DNA of 64,000 nucleotides from Draconibacterium mangrovi (GTDB lineage Bacteria; Bacteroidota; Bacteroidia; Bacteroidales; Prolixibacteraceae): NCBI RefSeq assembly GCF_010586825.1, contig NZ_JAAAGB010000015.1, forward strand, positions 1-64,000, in the 5' to 3' direction. This document shows, one piece after another, positions 1 to 8,911 of the stretch. The notes under the pieces are model-generated. The model saw only the letters and a list, made by a program, of their open reading frames with translations, had not been told where the DNA came from and made no database searches. The translations under genes were made by a program, and so were the position numbers. Positions within the stretch are counted from its first letter, which is position 1; each line of letters starts with the position of its first letter.

Positions 1-60
1 TTGTTTTTTTACAGTCATTTTTGAACTTTTTAATGGTGATTAAATTAAGAAAACCATCTC

Positions 61-480
61 TTAATTTTTATACCAACGTGTCCAAATTAGGCTGAAGATA
101 TACACGATATTTGATTCCGTTTCATTTAGCCAAAGGTCATTTGCCGTAGCTTCGATTTTTTGAGGTGCCCTTGTCTTTAAAACAAACTGTTCGCGAGCCA
201 CTGTAAATCCTGTCTCGGCCCAAAGTTCGGGCTTTTTTAAACGGGCATATACATTTAGTATAATTTCGGCGTTTGCCTCTATTTTCCTTACACCGAATTT
301 CCAATCGAGTATTTCTAGAACTTCATCTTTGTTGTTTTTCAGTTTTAACTTAAGTTGATAAAAGTATGGAATTTCGGCCGACCATAACCGGGGATTTTCT
401 AGTACCGTACTTAGTTCAATCGTATTTTCGGATTGCGGTTTCAACAAACCGATATTTTTACTGAACAACACAATTAGCAT
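61..480 (-). pseudogene. Internally deleted GH2 (LacZ-type beta-galactosidase) relic
   Basis: This 139-codon open frame joins two separated parts of a LacZ-type GH2 enzyme. Residues about 25-68 hold the end of a GH2 immunoglobulin-like domain (ENPRLWSAEIPYFYQLKL, then KFGVRKIE). Residues about 71-105 resemble the late Ig-like domain (NVYARLKKPELWAETGFTVAREQF), followed by what looks like the start of the C-terminal small domain. The catalytic TIM barrel that should lie between them is missing, so no activity is expected. Family members are usually around 1000 residues. It lies 17 bp after the GH29 gene on the same strand. I read it as the remains of a gene reduced by an in-frame internal deletion. 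A functional short protein is unlikely. Confidence 0.7.
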
Positions 481-497
481 AACTAATGTTTGCTTTG

Positions 498-2582
498 CTA
501 CTTAGTTATCACATCCACTTCCCCATAGCCTACATTATCATTCCCCTCCGTATTTTTTAATGCACTAAATTTGAAGTAACGGGCTTTAATGGGCCCGAAG
601 TTTTTTGTTTGCCACAATGGATTGTTTTTAATATTGGAGAATTCATCTTCACTAACCAGCTTCCACTTTTTATTGTCGGATGAAACAAAGAATTGGTAAT
701 CTGTAATAATTCCCGGCCCCCACGGACTTTGGTTTGGATGATATTTAAATCCAGTAAGGTTTTCTTCTTTCCCCATGTCAATGAGCAGGTCAACAGGAAT
801 TTTCTTATCTCGTGGTTGATTCCATACCGAAGCGATGTCACCATCAATGACCGCATAAACTTTCTTGTCTTCCGTGCTCAAAATATTCCAAGTTTTGCGT
901 GCAATATCAAAACGTTCGCCACTTATCTGGCTGCTTTTTCTATTCGAAGGATCGTAAGCAATAGCTCGCACATCAACCTTTCCGTCGCCGGTTTCAATTG
1001 GAGAAGTATATTTTATTGACCCCGAAGTTGGTTCACTACCGTCCAGAGTATAATAAATTTCCGATTCCTGATCGGCAGGAATTATTTTAACATTACCTGA
1101 TTGCTCGCGAATAACTTTTGGCGGGGTTAGAATTTGAGGAGCATCGTAAACCCCAATGTTTGAAATTAGCGGACAAGCTTTTGAATCGGTAATGTTTAAA
1201 CGAAGTTTTGTTGCCTCAACCGTTGGGAAACGAAGAATACGATTGTAGCCAATTGTGGTTTGTTTATCCAGTTCTTTCCACTCGCCATCAACCATCGCCT
1301 CTATGGTAAACGACTTTACGCGTTGTCCCAAACGAATGTATTCCTGTGCCATAAAGCGATTAAAGCTTTTTATTTCGCCAAAATCGATGGTCAGCGAGGC
1401 TGTTTTTACCTCATCATCGGTAGTCCAGTATGTATTTTTATCGGAATCAATAGCATTTGCTGCTCCAAATTTACGGCTGTTACCACGTACATTTGAGGCT
1501 TCGGCTTTGGCATTTACAACCAGGTTTACGGCAAATGCTTCTTTTACGGCTTCAGCAAGATCAAGTGCTGCTTTTTCATCACGTTCATCGATTAATCCAT
1601 TTGGTCTTATTGGGAAATTCAGTAAAAAAGTGGCGTTCCGTCCAATTGAATTGTAATAGGTATCCATCAGTTGTGGCAAGGTTTTTACTTTGGTGTCCTC
1701 GCTGGGGTGATAAAACCATTCGGGGCGAATGGAAGTATTTACTTCGCCCGGCACCCAGGCATTTCCGTTTTCCACACCATAATGCAACATCTCGAAAGGC
1801 ACCTCGTCGGTACTATTCAGCAAACACCAGTTGGTTTCGCCAACCCAGCCGCCTTCTGTACCAACCCAGCGCAGGTCGGCACGGTCGCCACCGTCGTTCC
1901 AGATTACAATGTTTGGTTGCAATTCGCGAATCATTTTATAGGTTGGTTGCCAATCGTAGTAGGTGGTTCTGTCGATTTTTCGGTTTTCATTGGCGCCACC
2001 GTAATAGCCGGTACCACCGTTGGCCCCATCGAACCAAATTTCGAAAACATCGCCATAATTGCTTAAAACTTCTTTAATCTGGTTTCTGAAAATGGTAATG
2101 TATTCGGGCTTTCCGTATTCCGGATTATTTCTATCCCATGGAGATACGTAGATTCCTAACTTAAGTCCGTATTCTTTGCAGGCATCGGCCAGTTCGCGAA
2201 TCACATCACCTTTGCCATCTTTCCATGGCGCATTTTTTACTGAATACTCCGTTGTTTCTGTTGGCCACAAACAAAATCCGCAGTGGTGTTTGGCAGTAAC
2301 AATAATCCCTTTCATTCCGGCTTCTTTGCAAATACGCGCCCACTGGCGGGTATCCAGTTTTTCGGGATTAAAAAGGCTTACGTCTTCATCTCCAAATCCC
2401 CACGACTGGTCGGTGTAGGTATTCAACGAAAAATGGATAAAAGCATAGTATTCCATTTCCTGCCAGCGCATTTGGTTTTCGGATGGCGTTGGGCCGTAAG
2501 GTAAAGGCGCTTCAGTTTTTGAACAGCTAATGCTGATTAAAAATAGCATAAAAACCAGGCCATGTAAAGGTATTTGTTTCAT
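498..2582 (-). CDS. GH29 alpha-L-fucosidase lipoprotein with CBM32-like modules
   Basis: Predicted exo-alpha-L-fucosidase that releases L-fucose from glycan chains. The N-terminus is a lipoprotein signal with Cys20 (ISISC), so the enzyme should be anchored in the periplasm or outer membrane. Residues about 35-345 form the GH29 barrel: FIHFSLNTYTDQSWG near the start, then KHHCGFCLWPT, and EIWFDGANG in which Asp185 is the expected nucleophile. The C-terminal half holds an F5/8-type C (CBM32-like) domain (about 355-480), a chitobiase-type C-terminal domain (YYTLDGSEPT, about 490-560) and a second F5/8-type C domain (about 565-690). It lies 138 bp downstream of the sugar dehydrogenase operon on the same strand, which links fucose release to fucose oxidation. 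The spacer has a short palindrome, so separate control is possible. Confidence 0.92.
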   Translation of the reverse strand: MKQIPLHGLVFMLFLISISCSKTEAPLPYGPTPSENQMRWQEMEYYAFIHFSLNTYTDQSWGFGDEDVSLFNPEKLDTRQWARICKEAGMKGIIVTAKHHCGFCLWPTETTEYSVKNAPWKDGKGDVIRELADACKEYGLKLGIYVSPWDRNNPEYGKPEYITIFRNQIKEVLSNYGDVFEIWFDGANGGTGYYGGANENRKIDRTTYYDWQPTYKMIRELQPNIVIWNDGGDRADLRWVGTEGGWVGETNWCLLNSTDEVPFEMLHYGVENGNAWVPGEVNTSIRPEWFYHPSEDTKVKTLPQLMDTYYNSIGRNATFLLNFPIRPNGLIDERDEKAALDLAEAVKEAFAVNLVVNAKAEASNVRGNSRKFGAANAIDSDKNTYWTTDDEVKTASLTIDFGEIKSFNRFMAQEYIRLGQRVKSFTIEAMVDGEWKELDKQTTIGYNRILRFPTVEATKLRLNITDSKACPLISNIGVYDAPQILTPPKVIREQSGNVKIIPADQESEIYYTLDGSEPTSGSIKYTSPIETGDGKVDVRAIAYDPSNRKSSQISGERFDIARKTWNILSTEDKKVYAVIDGDIASVWNQPRDKKIPVDLLIDMGKEENLTGFKYHPNQSPWGPGIITDYQFFVSSDNKKWKLVSEDEFSNIKNNPLWQTKNFGPIKARYFKFSALKNTEGNDNVGYGEVDVITK

Positions 2583-2618
2583 ATAGGTTTAATTATTAGG
2601 TTTCAATAAAATCAGGTT

Positions 2619-2634
2619 ATTATGGAGCCATAAT
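2619..2634. promoter_or_regulatory. Palindrome upstream of the fucosidase gene
   Basis: A perfect inverted repeat ATTATGG-AG-CCATAAT begins 37 bp upstream of the GH29 start codon. Its size and place fit an operator, but it does not match the palindrome near the LacI gene apart from an ATTAATGC octamer just beside it. The binding protein is unknown. Confidence 0.3.
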
Positions 2635-2720
2635 TAATGCGCCCCGAAATAGCTAGAAAAGAGAAGTTTTCGGAAATTTTGATTCATTATTACCTTTCCG
2701 GTCTCTCCACTTACATTTAT

Positions 2721-3737
2721 TTAGAACTGAACCAATATCTTCATTATTTTTCCGGGTGCTTCCGACCATTCTTTCATAGCCACGGGCGCTTCTTCAGGGC
2801 TTACTGTTTTTGAGATCAGAATGTTTTCATCAATCTGACTGCTTTTCAGGTACTTTATTACAGCTTCAAAATCGGATGGATTTGCATTGCGCGATCCCAT
2901 TATTTCCAGTTCTTTCTGTACCCAAAGCTTGGTTGAAAACGCTACCTCGGTACCAGCATAACCAATACAAACTACCCGGCCTGCAAAAGCAACTTCTTCA
3001 ATGGCAGCTCGGTATGTAACCGGGTTTCCGGCTGCTTCAATTACTACGCTTGGACCATCACCATTTGTAATTTCCTGGAGCTCGTGGTGTAAATCCTTCT
3101 CTTTCGAATTAATGATGAAATCGGCACCCAATTGTTGTGCTATTTTTAGTTTCACATCGTCAATATCTACAGCAATTACGGTTGCACCGCGCAATTTTGC
3201 ACGCACAATTGCTCCATTTCCAATCATCCCGCAACCAAATACAACCACGGTATCAATGTCGGTTACTTTTCCATTATCGATGGCATGAAATCCAACGGTT
3301 AGCGGCTCTACCAAAGCCAGCTGAACATCCGATAAGGCCTCATCTTTTAGTACTTTTTGCCACGGAACAGCAATATATTCAGCCATTGCACCATCGCGCT
3401 GAACTCCCAGTGTTTCGTTGTAACGACAGGCATTAAAACGTTTTTGCTTACAAGAGGTACATTGTCCGCAATTGGTGTAGGGAACAACCGTTACACTTTG
3501 TCCTTTCTGAAATCCTTCAGGCACTTCATCTCCGATATTTTCAATAACTGCCGATATTTCGTGCCCCGGAATACGCGGATACTGTACCATTGGATTTTTC
3601 CCGAGATATGTACTTAAATCGGAGCCGCAAAACCCAACATATTTTATCTTAAGAAGAACATCTCCTTTGCCCAGCTGCGGCATTTCCCGTTCTACAATCC
3701 TTACATCTCCGGGAGTTGTTATTTCTATTGCTCTCAT
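2721..3737 (-). CDS. Zinc-dependent medium-chain alcohol/sugar dehydrogenase
   Basis: Zinc MDR dehydrogenase of the threonine/sorbitol/galactonate dehydrogenase type, 338 residues, cytosolic. The catalytic zinc site is visible as Cys37 (GFCGSD) with His59-Glu60 (PGHE). The structural zinc site is Cys90, Cys93, Cys96 and Cys104. A Rossmann nucleotide-binding loop (VVVFGCGMIGNGAI) lies near residues 163-176, followed by VIAVDID, which suggests NAD. It is the last gene of the mutarotase, aldo/keto reductase, lactonase operon, 15 bp after the lactonase. By position it should oxidise a hydroxyl in the deoxy-sugar acid pathway, for example 2-keto-3-deoxy-L-fuconate, or act on the sugar itself. The exact substrate is inference. 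Confidence 0.88.
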   Translation of the reverse strand: MRAIEITTPGDVRIVEREMPQLGKGDVLLKIKYVGFCGSDLSTYLGKNPMVQYPRIPGHEISAVIENIGDEVPEGFQKGQSVTVVPYTNCGQCTSCKQKRFNACRYNETLGVQRDGAMAEYIAVPWQKVLKDEALSDVQLALVEPLTVGFHAIDNGKVTDIDTVVVFGCGMIGNGAIVRAKLRGATVIAVDIDDVKLKIAQQLGADFIINSKEKDLHHELQEITNGDGPSVVIEAAGNPVTYRAAIEEVAFAGRVVCIGYAGTEVAFSTKLWVQKELEIMGSRNANPSDFEAVIKYLKSSQIDENILISKTVSPEEAPVAMKEWSEAPGKIMKILVQF

Positions 3738-3752
3738 CTTTATTTGCTGAAA

Positions 3753-4580
3753 TTAAATGTTGTAAATACTTTGTGCATTTTTACAGAGGATCATTTCCTG
3801 TTCCTCTTCCGTAAACTTCGAAATCGTTTTTTTTACTAAATCCAGCCAGTTAGAATAGTCTGTTGCCACCAGACATACCGGCCAGTCGGAACCATATAGC
3901 AAACGCGAAGGACCAAAAGCCTCAAGCACTGTTTCGAAATATGGTTTAAGTTGTTCCTCTGTCCATAATTTGTAGTCGGCCTCAGTAACCATCCCACTTA
4001 TTTTACATGAAACATTTTCGCGCTTCGCCAGCTCCTGTATATTTTTTGCCCAGGGAGCCAGCTCGTTTATTTTGATTTTTGGTTTGGCAATATGATCGAC
4101 CACAAACTGCTGTTCAGGGTGCTGATCAACAAAACGTATGGTATTGGGTAGTTGGTGTTCAAAAATCAGGATATCGTAAACCAGGTTGTAGCTTTTTAAT
4201 AATGAGATTCCCTTATTAAAATCCTTCCCTAAAATGAATTCGGGATCAGGTTCTCCCTGAACAACATGCCGGACACCTTTTAGCCACGGGTTACTTTTAT
4301 ACCCTTCTAAAATTTGTTGAATATCTTCATCAGCCAACGGCACCCATCCCACAACACCTTTCATAAAGTCGTTTTCGGAAGCCAGTTTTAAAAGCCAGTC
4401 GGTTTCTTCCAGCGATTGACGTGCCTGCACGGTTACTACACCTTCAACTCCGGTGTTATCCAGGGTAGCTTGCAAATCAGCAGGTAAAAATGACTTTCTG
4501 ATGGTTGCCATTTCATCATCAATCCAATCAAATCCAACCGGATTGTAATTCCACAAATGATGATGTGTATCAATAATCAT
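3753..4580 (-). CDS. Amidohydrolase-family sugar lactonase (L-fuconolactonase type)
   Basis: Member of the COG3618 amidohydrolase branch (PF04909), 275 residues with no signal peptide. The N-terminal metal motif DTHHHLW (His6, His8) and the late GSDWPV motif, which carries the conserved Asp, are both present. The middle VDHIAKPKI segment supplies another conserved His. Characterised relatives hydrolyse L-fucono- or L-rhamnono-lactone to the open acid. The gene sits directly between an aldo/keto reductase (11 bp upstream) and a zinc dehydrogenase (15 bp downstream), which fits the second step of non-phosphorylating L-fucose oxidation. L-rhamnose or L-galactose derivatives cannot be excluded from sequence alone. 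Confidence 0.85.
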   Translation of the reverse strand: MIIDTHHHLWNYNPVGFDWIDDEMATIRKSFLPADLQATLDNTGVEGVVTVQARQSLEETDWLLKLASENDFMKGVVGWVPLADEDIQQILEGYKSNPWLKGVRHVVQGEPDPEFILGKDFNKGISLLKSYNLVYDILIFEHQLPNTIRFVDQHPEQQFVVDHIAKPKIKINELAPWAKNIQELAKRENVSCKISGMVTEADYKLWTEEQLKPYFETVLEAFGPSRLLYGSDWPVCLVATDYSNWLDLVKKTISKFTEEEQEMILCKNAQSIYNI

Positions 4581-4591
4581 AACCTTCGGTT

Positions 4592-5635
4592 TTATAAATA
4601 AGGATATTCCGTTTCTATAATTTGTTCACTTTTAAGCTCAGCCCAAAAAGCTTCAGGAAATTCGTGGTTCAGAAGCGTTTTGTTGTGTGCCATACGGTGC
4701 GGTTTACTCGGATTTAACGCAACGGCAGCTACCTGAGGTGCCGAGAGTGCAAACTTTAAACAGGCATCACCGGGAGCAACATTGTGCTTCCGACAAATGG
4801 TAAAGAACTTTTCGCGCCATGCAAACAAATGCTCGTCTGCAGGATTTTTCGGGTCAACAAGCCGGTAATCAAAATAGTCGCCGCCGGTTAAAAAACCTGC
4901 ATTAAATATTGCCGAGTTTATAATACCCACCCCATTCTTTTCCAGTTGAACCATAAAATCGACAATTGCTTTTGGATGATGATACATGGTAAATTTATTG
5001 GCAAACATTACCCAATCGAATTTTACCTCTTCGTACAACTCCTTTATTACCAGCCAATCTTTTGAGCCAATCCCAACCGCTTTTACTTCGCCTTTTTCCT
5101 TGAGTTCGAATAAAGCTTTGTAAGCTCCTAAAATATCTTCCTTGCGTTTTTGCCGGTCTTCGGAGTCGGTTGCAGCCATTAAATATTCATCGGGATCGTG
5201 TACAGAAACAATCTCTGGCTTGAATTTTCCGCCCAACAACTCACATCCCTGTTGCCAGCAGTCCAAAATTCCGTAGTAACTGATCTTCTGAACAGCATCA
5301 TATTCCAGGTTTGCCCAGGCTCCCGGCTCGAATGTTGGCTCAGCCCTTGTTAGTGGCACACGATACCAACCCAGTTTATTGCTGATCGTAATTTGCGAGG
5401 GATCAACGCCGAGTTTTTCCAGCCCCTGTCCGATAACTTCCAACGCAAGCCCGGCACCATATTTTCCGGCACTGTCGATCATTACCTTACCATCTGCCAC
5501 GTTAAACCATTCCTGCATGAGGTTTAGCTTTTCATCTTCTGACAGTTCACGGTAAAGATTTCCTAAATAACTGGTTCCGTAAATAATTTGAGGGCATGTT
5601 ATTCCCTTTTTTCCTAATAATCGAGTTGTACTCAT
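4592..5635 (-). CDS. Aldo/keto reductase, L-fucose (D-threo-aldose) dehydrogenase type
   Basis: Cytosolic aldo/keto reductase of 347 residues. The early GTSYLGN strand, the DSAGKYG segment with the catalytic-type Asp and Tyr, and the SVHDPDEY and IGSKDW segments give the usual order of the AKR barrel. Relatives called D-threo-aldose 1-dehydrogenase oxidise L-fucose to L-fuconolactone with NAD(P). The start codon follows the mutarotase stop codon with no spacer (TAG then ATG), a sign of translational coupling. The next gene is a lactonase, so the product of this reaction would pass straight to it. I assign L-fucose because a GH29 fucosidase lies in the same cluster. Confidence 0.85.
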   Translation of the reverse strand: MSTTRLLGKKGITCPQIIYGTSYLGNLYRELSEDEKLNLMQEWFNVADGKVMIDSAGKYGAGLALEVIGQGLEKLGVDPSQITISNKLGWYRVPLTRAEPTFEPGAWANLEYDAVQKISYYGILDCWQQGCELLGGKFKPEIVSVHDPDEYLMAATDSEDRQKRKEDILGAYKALFELKEKGEVKAVGIGSKDWLVIKELYEEVKFDWVMFANKFTMYHHPKAIVDFMVQLEKNGVGIINSAIFNAGFLTGGDYFDYRLVDPKNPADEHLFAWREKFFTICRKHNVAPGDACLKFALSAPQVAAVALNPSKPHRMAHNKTLLNHEFPEAFWAELKSEQIIETEYPYL

Positions 5636-6028
5636 CTAATCAATTTCCTTAACCTGCCCATCAATGGCCTCAAATTCATTCTTTTGATCCAGTTCATAAA
5701 TCCGGTCCATTAACTGCCACTTATCATTAGCGGTTGCTTTTTCGCTACTCACCTGAAAACGTGATACAAAAGCTTCCCACTCAGCCTGCCGGGGTTTTCC
5801 GGCCAACTCAGTCATAGCCTTGTTGTGGTCGAAATCAGGTGTGGTATCCATAATCATAAATAAACGGTTGTTGAGCAGGTATATCTCCATATCTATGATT
5901 CCCACCTCTTTCATACCCTGAGAAATTTCGGGCCAGGTGTTTCCTTTGGCGTGCACCTTTTTGTATTCTTCAATTAGCTGCGGATCATCCTTCAGCATCA
6001 TTGTTTTGCAATATCTTTTGTACTTCAT
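5636..6028 (-). CDS. L-fucose/L-rhamnose mutarotase (RhaM family)
   Basis: A 130-residue protein of the RhaM/DUF718 family, which interconverts alpha and beta anomers of 6-deoxy sugars. The family pattern is seen in YKRYCKTMMLKDDP near the N-terminus, YKKVHAKGNTWPEI with the expected catalytic His26, IDMEIYLLNNRLFMIMDT, and a Trp-rich C-terminal part. It is the first gene of the four-gene oxidation operon and faces the divergent LacI gene across 182 bp that contains a strong palindrome. The family includes both rhamnose- and fucose-specific members. The neighbourhood favours fucose here. Confidence 0.87.
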   Translation of the reverse strand: MKYKRYCKTMMLKDDPQLIEEYKKVHAKGNTWPEISQGMKEVGIIDMEIYLLNNRLFMIMDTTPDFDHNKAMTELAGKPRQAEWEAFVSRFQVSSEKATANDKWQLMDRIYELDQKNEFEAIDGQVKEID

Positions 6029-6094
6029 AAGTCGTTTGATTTAATGTAAATTTCGAATAATTTATCGTATAGTAAAAACACAATATACCTGCAT

Positions 6095-6130
6095 ATTAAT
6101 GCAAAGCTTTCCGCAAAGCTTTGCATTAAT
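6095..6130. promoter_or_regulatory. Palindromic LacI-family operator, possibly double
   Basis: Two perfect 16-bp arms, ATTAATGCAAAGCTTT and its reverse complement, flank a CCGC centre in the divergent spacer between the mutarotase operon and the LacI gene. Inside it, 6113-6124 (GCAAAGCTTTGC) is a perfect 12-bp palindrome of the PurR/LacI half-site kind, and 6101-6112 is a near copy shifted by 12 bp. It probably binds the adjacent LacI protein and controls both directions. Confidence 0.7.
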
Positions 6131-6210
6131 GATAAAATGTTCTAAAACATAACAACGAAGTTTTTAATTTTGACAAAAAGAGAGAATTATTATCACTTAA
6201 CTAAGCAATA

Positions 6211-7236
6211 ATGGGAAGCCGACATATATCGTTAAAGGATCTTGCGCGGGAGCTGAATATTTCAATTTCCACAGTTTCAAGGGCCTTAAAAGATCATCCT
6301 GACATTAGCCGGGAGATGAAAGAAAAAGTCAAGAAACTGGCGATAGAAAGAAACTACACCCCTAACCCACTGGCAATGGGTTTATTAAAACAGGAAACAC
6401 GAATGATCGGCATTGTTGTTCCTGATTTGGTTACTCATTTTTATGCTTCCATCATTTCAGGAATTGAAAGTGTTGCAAAAGAGAATGGGTACTTTGCTGT
6501 TATTGCCAGTTCGAATGAGAGTATTATCAAAGAAAAGGAATCGATTGACAACCTGTTGAAAGCAAGAGTTGAAGGATTGATAGTTTGCATGAGCCGGGAA
6601 ACCAATACCACCGATCATTTTGAAAAGCTGGTTAGCAGAGATATTCCGCTGGTAATGTTTGACCGGGTTTGCCTCGGCGACAAAATTCCGGCCGTAATAG
6701 CTGATAATGCTGATGCATCGCAAAAGATTGTTGAGCATTTCTATTCAAAAGGTTACCGGAGAATCGCCTATGTTTCAGGACCGGAGAACCTGAGTATCTC
6801 CAAAGAAAGAATGAGTGGCTACCGGGCAGGACTAAAGGCCTGTGGTTTAACACCGGATGAGAATCTCGTGGAAAATTGTTATTTGACTTTTGAATCAGCA
6901 AAAATGGCAATGAACAGGCTTCTTGAATTGCCCAATCCCCCTGATGCCGTTTATGGAATAAACGACACCGTTGCTTTTGGCTTAATGAAAGCCATTAAGG
7001 AAGCAGGACTAAAAATTCCTGACGATATTGGAGTTGTTGGCTTTACCGATGAATTCCACTCGGTTGTGGTAACCCCGGCATTAACTTCGGTAACGCATCC
7101 TACTTTTGAGATGGGGCAACAGATTGCTCAACTTTTTTTCAAAAGGTTGACTACCGGATTTCAGGCAGAAACACTGATTGTAAAAACGCAGCTTGTTGAA
7201 CGGGAGTCATCAAACAAATCGGAAGGCCGACACTAA
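6211..7236 (+). CDS. LacI-family transcriptional regulator
   Basis: Cytosolic one-component regulator of 341 residues. The N-terminal helix-turn-helix is clear (SLKDLARELNISISTVSRAL, about 6-25), followed by the hinge helix region ending near NPLAMGLLKQ. Residues 62-335 form the periplasmic-binding-protein-like effector domain (MIGIVVPDL, then VMFDRV, YVSGPENLS, GVVGFTDEF). The gene is divergent from the sugar oxidation operon, with a 36-bp palindrome between them, so it most likely represses that operon and itself. The effector is likely a fucose pathway metabolite. This is inference. Confidence 0.93.
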   Translation: MGSRHISLKDLARELNISISTVSRALKDHPDISREMKEKVKKLAIERNYTPNPLAMGLLKQETRMIGIVVPDLVTHFYASIISGIESVAKENGYFAVIASSNESIIKEKESIDNLLKARVEGLIVCMSRETNTTDHFEKLVSRDIPLVMFDRVCLGDKIPAVIADNADASQKIVEHFYSKGYRRIAYVSGPENLSISKERMSGYRAGLKACGLTPDENLVENCYLTFESAKMAMNRLLELPNPPDAVYGINDTVAFGLMKAIKEAGLKIPDDIGVVGFTDEFHSVVVTPALTSVTHPTFEMGQQIAQLFFKRLTTGFQAETLIVKTQLVERESSNKSEGRH

Positions 7237-7265
7237 CTCCTATTATTATCTATTCTTACAAAAAA

Positions 7266-7291
7266 AGCAACAACCTTTTTTTAAGATTATT
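7266..7291. terminator. Weak A/T stem-loop between convergent genes
   Basis: AAAAAAAG and CTTTTTTT arms face each other across a 7-nt loop in the spacer between the convergent LacI and sulfatase genes. It could terminate transcription from both sides, but the stem is nearly all A-T, so support is weak. Confidence 0.3.
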
Positions 7292-7344
7292 GCTTTCCTG
7301 GTATTTGAATTCAGAATAGTAATTCAGAGAACTATTTACATCTC

Positions 7345-8895
7345 TTATTTTAATTCCAGTGCCTCCACTTCTGAATTCAGTGTTCCAACAACTTTCTCGA
7401 AATCACTTACCGTTTCATTCAGCTTGTCGGGATTTGTTTTGGCCAGATTCGTCTGCTGACCAATGTCATCATTCAGATCGTAAAGCTGGAACTCCGAAGA
7501 ATTTCCCAATTCGATATTAACCTGCGCTGCAACTGCCGCCCCTTTGTATGGAGGAATCATTAACCAGTCACCTTTTCGAAATGCTGTGCGTGAAGATGCC
7601 TCTAATACAAGTTCTTCTCTACCTTCATCCGATTTCCCAAGTAACACATCTAACAGCTCCTCACTATCCGATGAATTTACTTCTGCACCGGTTAATTTTG
7701 CAACCGATGCAAGAATATCAATCTGGCTGATTAGCGCGTCCGATTTTTTAGGTTCAATCTGTCCTTTCCAGTAGGTAATAAATGGAACACGTGTACCTGC
7801 TTCAAACAAACTGTATTTTCCACCTCGCAGGCCTCCATTTTGGTCGTGGCTGCCAATTCGTTCAACAGCATCATCGTAATAACCGTCGTTAAGTACCGGG
7901 CCATTATCGCTTGATAAAATGATCAGTGTATTTTCCAAAATTCCCTCTTCTTCCAATGTTTTTATAAACTCACCAATACACCAGTCGGCTTCAACAATCA
8001 CATCGCCACGCGGACCAAGATCGGTACTGCCTACAAATCGCGGATGTGGAGTACGCGGCACATGAGGTTGCTGCAAGGCATAATACAAAAAGAAAGGCTG
8101 ATTTTTATGCTGCTTAACGTAGTTCTGTGCTTTCGCAAGAAAATGATCGGCCATATCTACGTCGCTCCATTTAGCTTTCTTGCCACCTTTCATAAAACCA
8201 ATTCGCGGAATACCATTAACGATTGAATTGTTATGCCCGTGGTGCCATTTCATGGTCAGCAATTCAGGATTGTCCTTGCCGGTTGGCTCGCCTTCAAAAT
8301 TCTTACTGTAGTCCACTTCTATCGGATCGTTCGGATCAAGGCCTTCAACCAGTCCATTTTTGAGGTAAACTGTTGGTACGCGGTCTTGCGTGGCAGCCAT
8401 AATGTACGAATAGTCGAAACCCACTTCATTTGGCCCCGGCGAAACGTGCTCGTTCCAATTCACCTGACCACTACCTAAGCCAAGGTGCCATTTTCCAACC
8501 ACTCCGGTATAATAGCCCTGCTCTTTTAACATTTTAGGAATGGTTACCTGTGCGGTATCAATAATCAGCGATGCGGTGCCCGGTAAAATTTTGGCATCCT
8601 TATTTCGCCACGGATAAACCCCGGTTAACAGGGCATAACGGCTTGGAGTACACGTTGCCGAAGAAGCATGACCATCGGTAAACATTACTCCGTTGTTGGC
8701 CAAACGATCAATATTTGGCGTTTGAATTTCAGTTGCTCCGTAGGCACTAACATCGCCATAGCCCAGATCGTCAAGATAAATGATAACAATGTTTGGCTTT
8801 TCTGATTTTGTCTCGATGCTTTTTGTGTCAGTTGAACAGGAGCTGAAAACACCAAGTAGAAGCAGAAGAAAAAGGTAAAGGTTTAATTTGCTCAT
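7345..8895 (-). CDS. S1-family sulfatase lipoprotein (CTPSR)
   Basis: Formylglycine-dependent sulfatase of 516 residues. It has a lipoprotein signal with Cys20 (VFSSC), the N-terminal metal site (IIYLDDLGYGD, about 38-48), the modification site CTPSR with Cys82 as the residue to become formylglycine, and GVVGKWHLGLG. Later segments (NQPFFLYYALQQPHVPR, SSDNGP) add the usual active-site residues. It is the last gene of the sulfatase run, ends convergently with LacI, and lies 16 bp after a GH43-type gene. The subfamily and sulfate position cannot be assigned from sight. Confidence 0.92.
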   Translation of the reverse strand: MSKLNLYLFLLLLLGVFSSCSTDTKSIETKSEKPNIVIIYLDDLGYGDVSAYGATEIQTPNIDRLANNGVMFTDGHASSATCTPSRYALLTGVYPWRNKDAKILPGTASLIIDTAQVTIPKMLKEQGYYTGVVGKWHLGLGSGQVNWNEHVSPGPNEVGFDYSYIMAATQDRVPTVYLKNGLVEGLDPNDPIEVDYSKNFEGEPTGKDNPELLTMKWHHGHNNSIVNGIPRIGFMKGGKKAKWSDVDMADHFLAKAQNYVKQHKNQPFFLYYALQQPHVPRTPHPRFVGSTDLGPRGDVIVEADWCIGEFIKTLEEEGILENTLIILSSDNGPVLNDGYYDDAVERIGSHDQNGGLRGGKYSLFEAGTRVPFITYWKGQIEPKKSDALISQIDILASVAKLTGAEVNSSDSEELLDVLLGKSDEGREELVLEASSRTAFRKGDWLMIPPYKGAAVAAQVNIELGNSSEFQLYDLNDDIGQQTNLAKTNPDKLNETVSDFEKVVGTLNSEVEALELK

Positions 8896-8911
8896 CAGTT
8901 ATAGGTTTATG

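Noticed and set aside
1457-2077. Open frame of about 200 codons on the plus strand opposite the fucosidase gene
   Set aside because: It mirrors a strongly supported GH29 coding sequence, has low-complexity Leu/Arg/His-rich composition and no recognisable domain.
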